Positions 5,719 to 7,913 of a DNA stretch of 7,913 bases are shown piece after piece. The notes beneath the pieces were generated by a model. The model did not search any database. It was given only the letters and a program-made list of their open reading frames with translations, and was not told where the DNA came from. This DNA is from Paracoccaceae bacterium (GTDB lineage: Bacteria > Pseudomonadota > Alphaproteobacteria > Rhodobacterales > Rhodobacteraceae). Position 1 is the first letter of the stretch. Each line of letters opens with the position of its first letter. Made by a program: the position numbers and the translations under genes. Location: assembly GCA_003545125.1 (NCBI GenBank), contig DQCI01000315.1:419-8331 (forward strand), given 5' to 3'.

Positions 5719-6012
5719 ATGCGGATGGCGCAGCTCCCCGAACACCTCACGCCCGAACGCTGGTTGGCACAGCTTCTTTCCTCAGGAGAGGCCCGCAAGG
5801 GCGGCGTCGTCAAACGGCAAATCCGCGATGTCGAACGCATCGTCGGCCGCGAGGCGTTTGTTGACGAGATCGAACGGCGCGGCTTTCAGGTGCTGGAAAA
5901 CGGGCGCCACTTCATCGTCTTTTGCAACGACGCCCCGATCCGCCGGGTCCGGCCCCAACCTGCCACGGTTGACGTCTGCCCGGTGCGAAGCGCGTTCGAA
6001 CGCGCTTTCTGA
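5719..6012 (+). CDS. Conserved small protein between trpF and trpB
   Basis: The protein has 97 residues if the ATG at 5719 is used (GGGG at 5709-5712 lies upstream). ATG codons at 5707 and 5725 are alternatives, giving 101 and 95 residues. It is predicted cytosolic with no membrane segment. The core LTPERWLAQLLSS...GGVVKRQIRDVERIVG...FVDEIERRGFQVLENGRHFIVFCN looks like a small helix-rich, nucleic-acid-binding-sized fold ending in beta strands. Similar small proteins sit between trpF and trpB in Rhodobacteraceae and are sometimes mis-annotated as phosphoribosylanthranilate isomerase. I recall the one in Rhodobacter sphaeroides being called aroR, which I cannot verify here. It is not TrpF. The last residues, about RSAFERAF, are encoded by the first palindrome of the array (5988-6007), so the C-terminus seems to have been extended or rewritten by that element. 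Confidence 0.78.
   Translation: MRMAQLPEHLTPERWLAQLLSSGEARKGGVVKRQIRDVERIVGREAFVDEIERRGFQVLENGRHFIVFCNDAPIRRVRPQPATVDVCPVRSAFERAF
5988..6007. repeat. Palindrome array unit 1
   Basis: AAGCGCGTTCGAACGCGCTT is a perfect 20-nt palindrome with core TTCGAA. It lies inside the last codons of the preceding small gene, whose stop codon is at 6010-6012. Confidence 0.9.
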
Positions 6013-6031
6013 AGCCGCATGAAAGCGGCTT
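6012..6031 (+). terminator. Palindrome array unit 2, terminator-like hairpin
   Basis: AAGCCGC (6012-6018) and GCGGCTT (6025-6031) are 7-bp arms around ATGAAA, 20 nt in all. The core differs from the TTCGAA of the other units. The right arm runs into TTTTC (6030-6034), so this unit could act as a weak intrinsic terminator for the ihfB-to-small-gene transcript. Confidence 0.55.
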
Positions 6032-6034
6032 TTC

Positions 6035-6054
6035 ACGCGGTTTCGAAACCGCGT
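6035..6054. repeat. Palindrome array unit 3
   Basis: ACGCGGTTTCGAAACCGCGT is a perfect 20-nt palindrome with core TTCGAA. It starts 3 nt after unit 2. Confidence 0.9.
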
Positions 6055-6058
6055 CTGC

Positions 6059-6078
6059 AAGGCGTTTCGAAACGCCTT
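6059..6078. repeat. Palindrome array unit 4
   Basis: AAGGCGTTTCGAAACGCCTT is a perfect 20-nt palindrome with core TTCGAA. It starts 4 nt after unit 3 and 68 nt before the trpB start codon. Its arm and core GGCGTTTCGA also occurs at 1797-1806. Confidence 0.9.
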
Positions 6079-6090
6079 CCCTACCGCCGC

Positions 6091-6119
6091 TTGCCCTGCG
6101 CCGCGCTGCCCATTAGGAA
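6091..6119 (+). promoter_or_regulatory. Possible trpB promoter
   Basis: TTGCCC (6091-6096) and TAGGAA (6114-6119) are 17 bp apart, between the palindrome array and trpB. The -10 match is poor. A promoter here would let trpB be expressed separately if the hairpins stop upstream transcription. Confidence 0.28.
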
Positions 6120-6146
6120 ACCGGAAGGCAAACGGGAGAGCGCGCC

Positions 6147-7400
6147 ATGGCCGACGATCTTTTCAACAGCTTCATGAAGGGCCCCGACGAAAAGGGCCGG
6201 TTTGGCGATTTTGGCGGGCGGTTCGTCTCCGAGACGCTGATGCCGCTTATCCTCGATCTTGAAGCCGAATACGACAACGCCAAGGACGACCCCGACTTCT
6301 GGGCCGAGATGAATGATCTCTGGACCCATTACGTCGGCCGCCCAAGCCCGCTCTACTATGCCGAGCGGCTCACCGAGGAGCTTGGCGGCGCAAAGATCTA
6401 TCTCAAGCGCGACGAGCTCAACCACACCGGCGCACACAAGATCAACAACGTGCTCGGCCAGATCATCCTCGCGCGCCGCATGGGCAAGACCCGGATCATC
6501 GCCGAAACCGGCGCCGGCCAACATGGTGTCGCCACCGCGACGGTCTGCGCCAAGTTCGGCCTCAAATGTGTGGTCTACATGGGGCGCCACGACGTCGAGC
6601 GCCAGGCGCCCAACGTCTTTCGGATGAAACTTCTGGGTGCCGATGTGATCCCGGTCACCTCCGGGCGCGGCACGCTCAAGGACGCGATGAACGACGCGCT
6701 GCGCGACTGGGTCACCAACGTGCGCGACACGTTCTACTGCATCGGCACCGTGGCGGGCCCGCATCCCTATCCGGCGATGGTGCGCGATTTCCAGTCGATC
6801 ATCGGCAAGGAAACGAAGGAACAGATCATGAAGGCGGAGGGGCGCCTCCCCGACACGATCATCGCCGCTATCGGCGGGGGGTCAAACGCGATGGGGCTGT
6901 TTTTCCCCTTCCTCGACGACAAATCCGTGCGGATCATCGGCGTCGAAGCCGGCGGCAAGGGGGTCAACGCCAAGGTCGAGCATTGCGCCTCGCTCACTGG
7001 CGGGCGGCCGGGCGTGCTGCACGGCAACCGGACCTATCTGTTGCAGGACGATGACGGGCAGATTCTCGAGGGCTATTCGATCTCGGCCGGGCTCGACTAC
7101 CCCGGCATCGGCCCCGAACACAGCTGGCTGCACGATGTCGGCCGCGCCGAATATGTTGCGATCACAGACCGCGAGGCGCTTGAGGCCTTCCAGCTCCTGT
7201 GCCGGACCGAGGGGATCATCCCGGCGCTGGAACCCTCCCACGCTATGGCGCATGTGATGAAGATCGCCCCGGCGCTGCCGAAGGACCATCTTGTCGTGAT
7301 GAATCTCTGTGGCCGCGGCGACAAGGACATCTTCACCGTCGCCAAGGTGCTGGGGACGGACATGTCGGGGCTGGTCGAGGGGCGGGACTTCTCGGACTGA
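6147..7400 (+). CDS. trpB: Tryptophan synthase beta chain
   Basis: This PLP enzyme condenses indole, supplied by TrpA, with L-serine to give L-tryptophan, as the beta subunit of the alpha2-beta2 complex in the cytosol. The protein has 417 residues, the usual bacterial TrpB length with a short N-terminal extension. The PLP Schiff-base lysine is Lys98 in HTGAHKINN, the catalytic acid/base is Glu120 in AETGAGQHG (119-127), and GGGSN (243-247) binds the PLP phosphate. [14 protein letters not shown] (315-328) is the COMM-domain-linked substrate-closing segment. In NLCGRGDKD (386-394), Cys388 stands where E. coli has Ser377 near the PLP ring nitrogen. The ATG at 6147 has GGGAG about 7 nt upstream. 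No trpA follows, unlike the common trpBA pair. This fits Rhodobacter-type genomes, where I recall trpA being elsewhere. Confidence 0.98.
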   Translation: MADDLFNSFMKGPDEKGRFGDFGGRFVSETLMPLILDLEAEYDNAKDDPDFWAEMNDLWTHYVGRPSPLYYAERLTEELGGAKIYLKRDELNHTGAHKINNVLGQIILARRMGKTRIIAETGAGQHGVATATVCAKFGLKCVVYMGRHDVERQAPNVFRMKLLGADVIPVTSGRGTLKDAMNDALRDWVTNVRDTFYCIGTVAGPHPYPAMVRDFQSIIGKETKEQIMKAEGRLPDTIIAAIGGGSNAMGLFFPFLDDKSVRIIGVEAGGKGVNAKVEHCASLTGGRPGVLHGNRTYLLQDDDGQILEGYSISAGLDYPGIGPEHSWLHDVGRAEYVAITDREALEAFQLLCRTEGIIPALEPSHAMAHVMKIAPALPKDHLVVMNLCGRGDKDIFTVAKVLGTDMSGLVEGRDFSD

Positions 7401-7402
7401 GC

Positions 7403-7425
7403 GAAGCCGGGTTGCCCGGAGCTTC
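7403..7425 (+). terminator. Hairpin just after trpB
   Basis: GAAG (7403-7406) pairs with CTTC (7422-7425) and CCGGG (7407-7411) with CCCGG (7415-7419), leaving a 2-nt bulge and a TTG loop. It begins 2 nt after the trpB stop codon. Only AGGTTT follows, so it may protect the mRNA 3' end as much as terminate. Confidence 0.42.
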
Positions 7426-7453
7426 AGGTTTGGGGCACGAACGTGTCCGTCGG

Positions 7454-7484
7454 AAGGCGCCTCGCGGACGGGCGCCCTTGTTTC
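7454..7484 (+). terminator. Second hairpin after trpB, likely terminator
   Basis: AAGGCGCC (7454-7461) pairs with GGCGCCCTT (7471-7479) with a single bulged C, giving 8 bp and a 9-nt loop, followed by GTTTC. The loop (CGGAC at 7465-7469) can also pair with GTCCG at 7445-7449, an alternative fold overlapping the first. Together with the hairpin at 7403-7425 it probably ends trpB transcription. Confidence 0.5.
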
Positions 7485-7534
7485 TGCCGCGACCACGCCC
7501 AACCTTCATAAACCCAAGGTATAGGCCTTTGTTC

Positions 7535-7553
7535 CGGGCGTTTAATTCGCCCG
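7535..7553. promoter_or_regulatory. Inverted repeat upstream of the PepSY-type gene
   Basis: CGGGCG (7535-7540) and CGCCCG (7548-7553) flank the AT-rich spacer TTTAATT, 110 nt before the start codon of the next gene. The form, GC arms around a short AT centre, suits an operator for a dimeric regulator. It could equally be a leader hairpin. No clear promoter hexamers can be assigned around it. Confidence 0.38.
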
Positions 7554-7663
7554 AATAAACAGGAAACCAATAGCCGGCCTGCGTCCTTCGTGCCGATCTG
7601 CCCTCAGTACCGGCGCACACCATCCGAGCCCCGGGCAATCAGATCACACAAGGACACGCACCC

Positions 7664-7913
7664 ATGAAACTCAAGACCATGCTCCTCGCAAGTGCCTGCA
7701 GCTTCGGGATCGGCAGCGCCGCTGCCGCCTTCGACCAGTCGATGATCGACGCCATTGCCTCCGAACTGGCGGCACAGGGTTACACCAAGATGGAAGTGAA
7801 GATCGGGCCCAACGGCGCCAAGGTCGAAGCCCATGGGCCGAATGGCGAGATCGAGCGTCACTACGACAGCGCCGGCAATCTCCTCAAGGAGGAACGTGAA
7901 GAGGGCAGCGGCA
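7664..7913 (+). CDS. Exported PepSY-domain-like protein, 3' end cut by window
   Basis: Eighty-three residues are visible and the frame is still open at the window edge. MKLKTMLLASACSFGIGSAAAA is a Sec signal peptide with probable cleavage after the alanine run (about residue 22), before FDQSM. A lipoprotein reading at Cys12 is less likely because the lipobox lacks the usual Leu at -3. The mature part begins with a helix (DQSMIDAIASELAAQGYTKMEV) and continues with beta strands (KIGPNGAKVEAHGPNG and IERHYDSAGNLLKEE), the helix-plus-strand layout of PepSY-type small periplasmic proteins common in Rhodobacteraceae. The role is probably periplasmic, and partners are unknown. AAGGA (7650-7654) lies 9 nt before the ATG. 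It is separated from trpB by two hairpins and 263 bp, so it is an independent unit. Confidence 0.8.
   Translation, partial: MKLKTMLLASACSFGIGSAAAAFDQSMIDAIASELAAQGYTKMEVKIGPNGAKVEAHGPNGEIERHYDSAGNLLKEEREEGSG

Noticed and set aside
5988..6078. CRISPR array
   Set aside because: The units are self-complementary, differ in sequence and have 3-4 nt gaps; there are no spacers or cas genes.
6013..6146. Trp leader peptide or attenuator before trpB
   Set aside because: No short frame with tandem TGG codons precedes trpB, and the hairpins form an array of independent palindromes rather than alternative attenuator stems.

Overview
The window looks like a GC-rich alphaproteobacterial chromosome, most likely Rhodobacteraceae. 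The evidence is the block ihfB - LapA-domain gene - trpF - (GNAT) - small conserved gene - trpB with no trpA next to trpB, the strong third-position GC bias, and the PepSY-type secreted protein at the right edge. This is inference from gene content and order; no database was searched.

Left part (1-3608). A strong intrinsic terminator (33-63) closes an unseen rightward gene. It is followed by a leftward small protein gene (85-288) and, divergently, a rightward gene (548-1732) that fuses an OmpR/CadC-type winged-helix DNA-binding domain to an alpha/beta-hydrolase domain. In my alignment from memory that hydrolase domain has lost all three catalytic-triad residues, so it is probably a ligand-sensing pseudo-enzyme. 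A leftward class-3-type aldehyde dehydrogenase gene (1900-3282) converges on the regulator. Between the two lies a doublet of about 42-nt hairpins and a probable terminator. A 59-residue two-helix membrane protein (3429-3608) is divergent from the dehydrogenase.

Central part (3609-6012). After a candidate promoter (TATAGT -10 at 3814-3819) come ihfB (IHF beta subunit), a LapA/DUF1049 inner-membrane protein, trpF, a GNAT acetyltransferase whose GTG start overlaps the trpF stop, and a small conserved protein gene. Short gaps suggest one transcript, linking a nucleoid protein, an envelope protein and tryptophan synthesis.

Right part (5988-7913). The 3' end of the small gene runs into an array of four 20-nt palindromes with start-to-start spacing of 24, 23 and 24 bases. 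Three have the core TTCGAA, and all differ in arm sequence while keeping full arm complementarity. trpB (6147-7400) follows, then two hairpins, then a truncated PepSY-type exported protein (7664 to window end).

The least ordinary items are the palindrome array, the degenerate-triad hydrolase-regulator, and the hairpin structures flanking that regulator (18-bp arms upstream, doublet downstream). I see no CRISPR, tRNA, rRNA, IS element, phage gene or recognisable defence system.
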